From Bacteroidales bacterium UBA1757 (GTDB taxonomy: Bacteria; Bacteroidota; Bacteroidia; Bacteroidales; UBA1402), in contig DCHH01000122.1 in the NCBI GenBank assembly GCA_002315625.1, forward strand, positions 11,490-17,785: a DNA stretch of 6,296 nucleotides. Direction: 5' to 3'. The translations under genes and the position numbers were made by a program. The notes beneath the pieces were generated by a model. The model saw only the letters and a list, made by a program, of their open reading frames with translations, was not told where the DNA came from and made no database searches. Every line of letters starts with the position of its first letter. The stretch's first letter is position 1. This document shows positions 6,127 through 6,296 of the stretch, piece by piece.

Positions 6127-6215
6127 TGTCTTTCGGTATTTATTGTTGTTTTTGATTCTTATAATGATGAAAGTATGAATATGCCTAATGGGTAAATAAC
6201 TGACTTAGCCCCTTT
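6127..6215 (-). other. Gap between porU and porV, no clear promoter
   Basis: This 89-base AT-rich stretch lies between the porU stop and the porV ATG. Near the porU stop, GGGCTAA and TTACCC could form a weak six-pair stem with one bulged base (about 6212-6190 on the minus strand), but no T tract follows, so I do not call a terminator. A loose match to the Bacteroidetes -7 box (TAnnTTTG) appears as TACTTTCA near 6170, without a convincing TTTG box at -33. The last 30 bases before the ATG are A-rich, as is usual for leaders in this phylum, and contain no Shine-Dalgarno sequence. Confidence 0.35.
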
Positions 6216-6296
6216 TTATTGTGTGGAAAGGAGGATTTTTTTAGAGGAAACACATTGTGCGCCGCTCCCGTCATCGACCGACAGCCGGCAGATATA
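6216..6296 (-). CDS. porU: C-terminal end of PorU-type protein with a T9SS sorting domain (partial)
   Basis: Twenty-six codons run open from the right edge and end with TAA at 6216-6218. The last 26 residues contain YICRLSVDDGSG near the start and SSKKILL before the end. A Y-x-x-R-L strand followed by a short turn and a serine-lysine-lysine-hydrophobic strand is the pattern of the final two strands of a T9SS type A C-terminal sorting domain. PorU, the T9SS sortase that removes CTDs and joins cargo to anionic LPS, has such a domain itself and is the usual gene upstream of porV. The CTD-like end is seen; the PorU identity rests on gene order. The rest of the gene is outside the window, so another CTD cargo protein cannot be ruled out. 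Confidence 0.7.
   Translation of the reverse strand, partial: YICRLSVDDGSGAQCVSSKKILLSTQ

Noticed and set aside
6190..6212. Weak stem (GGGTAA with TTAGCCC) after the porU stop as a terminator
   Set aside because: Only six pairs with one bulged base and no T tract on the minus strand, so it does not meet the form of an intrinsic terminator.
6220..6245. AAAGGAGG-like sequence and a T run on the + strand near the right edge
   Set aside because: It lies inside the 3' coding part of the minus-strand porU-type gene, and no + strand gene starts after it within the window.
1..6296. Search for CRISPR arrays, insertion sequences, tRNA or rRNA genes, and phage or defence genes
   Set aside because: No direct repeats with spacers, no terminal inverted repeats flanking a transposase and no tRNA-like cloverleaf were seen. 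The coding content is ordinary chromosomal genes.

Overview
The window reads as Bacteroidales chromosomal DNA, plausibly from a Prevotellaceae-like lineage with a type IX secretion system (T9SS). The evidence is a clear PorV outer-membrane protein, preceded by a C-terminal fragment whose residues match a T9SS C-terminal sorting domain (CTD) and which is very probably PorU. A DUF3822 protein next to RsmD is a Bacteroidetes pairing, and none of the starts has a convincing Shine-Dalgarno site. I see no mobile element, CRISPR array, tRNA or rRNA. The genus is inference.

Layout. Two gene blocks converge at about position 1665. The left block runs on the + strand: a DUF3822-family protein (22-756), rsmD for the 16S rRNA m2G966 methyltransferase (753-1292), and an unrecognised 124-residue protein (1289-1663). 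The three genes are joined by ATGA stop/start overlaps. The right block runs on the - strand, read from the right edge: the end of porU (6216-6296), an 89-base gap, porV (5002-6126), ispF (4520-4999), a family GH28 pectinase-like hydrolase with an N-terminal membrane segment (3113-4507), a CpXC zinc-ribbon-type protein (2404-3105), and a fabG-type reductase (1667-2407). From porV to fabG the gaps are 2, 12, 7 and -4 bases, so this looks like one transcript. The blocks meet tail to tail with only 3 bases between the stop codons.

How the genes fit. PorV and PorU belong to the T9SS attachment complex, which takes secreted CTD proteins from the translocon, removes the CTD and links the cargo to anionic LPS. 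IspF makes an isoprenoid precursor that also feeds the polyprenyl carriers used for cell-envelope glycans. FabG makes fatty acids for lipid A and phospholipids. The block is therefore broadly about the envelope, with GH28 as the odd member because it lies outside any visible SusC/SusD locus. The + block centres on ribosome maturation.

The most unusual signal is at the left edge. A GC-rich 8-bp hairpin followed by eight T's (50-91), with the form of an intrinsic terminator, lies inside the first codons of the DUF3822 gene. The only upstream-most start available to that gene is a TTG directly after an in-frame TAA. Otherwise the window is mainly conserved housekeeping and envelope genes, and I did not find a clearly new multi-gene system.
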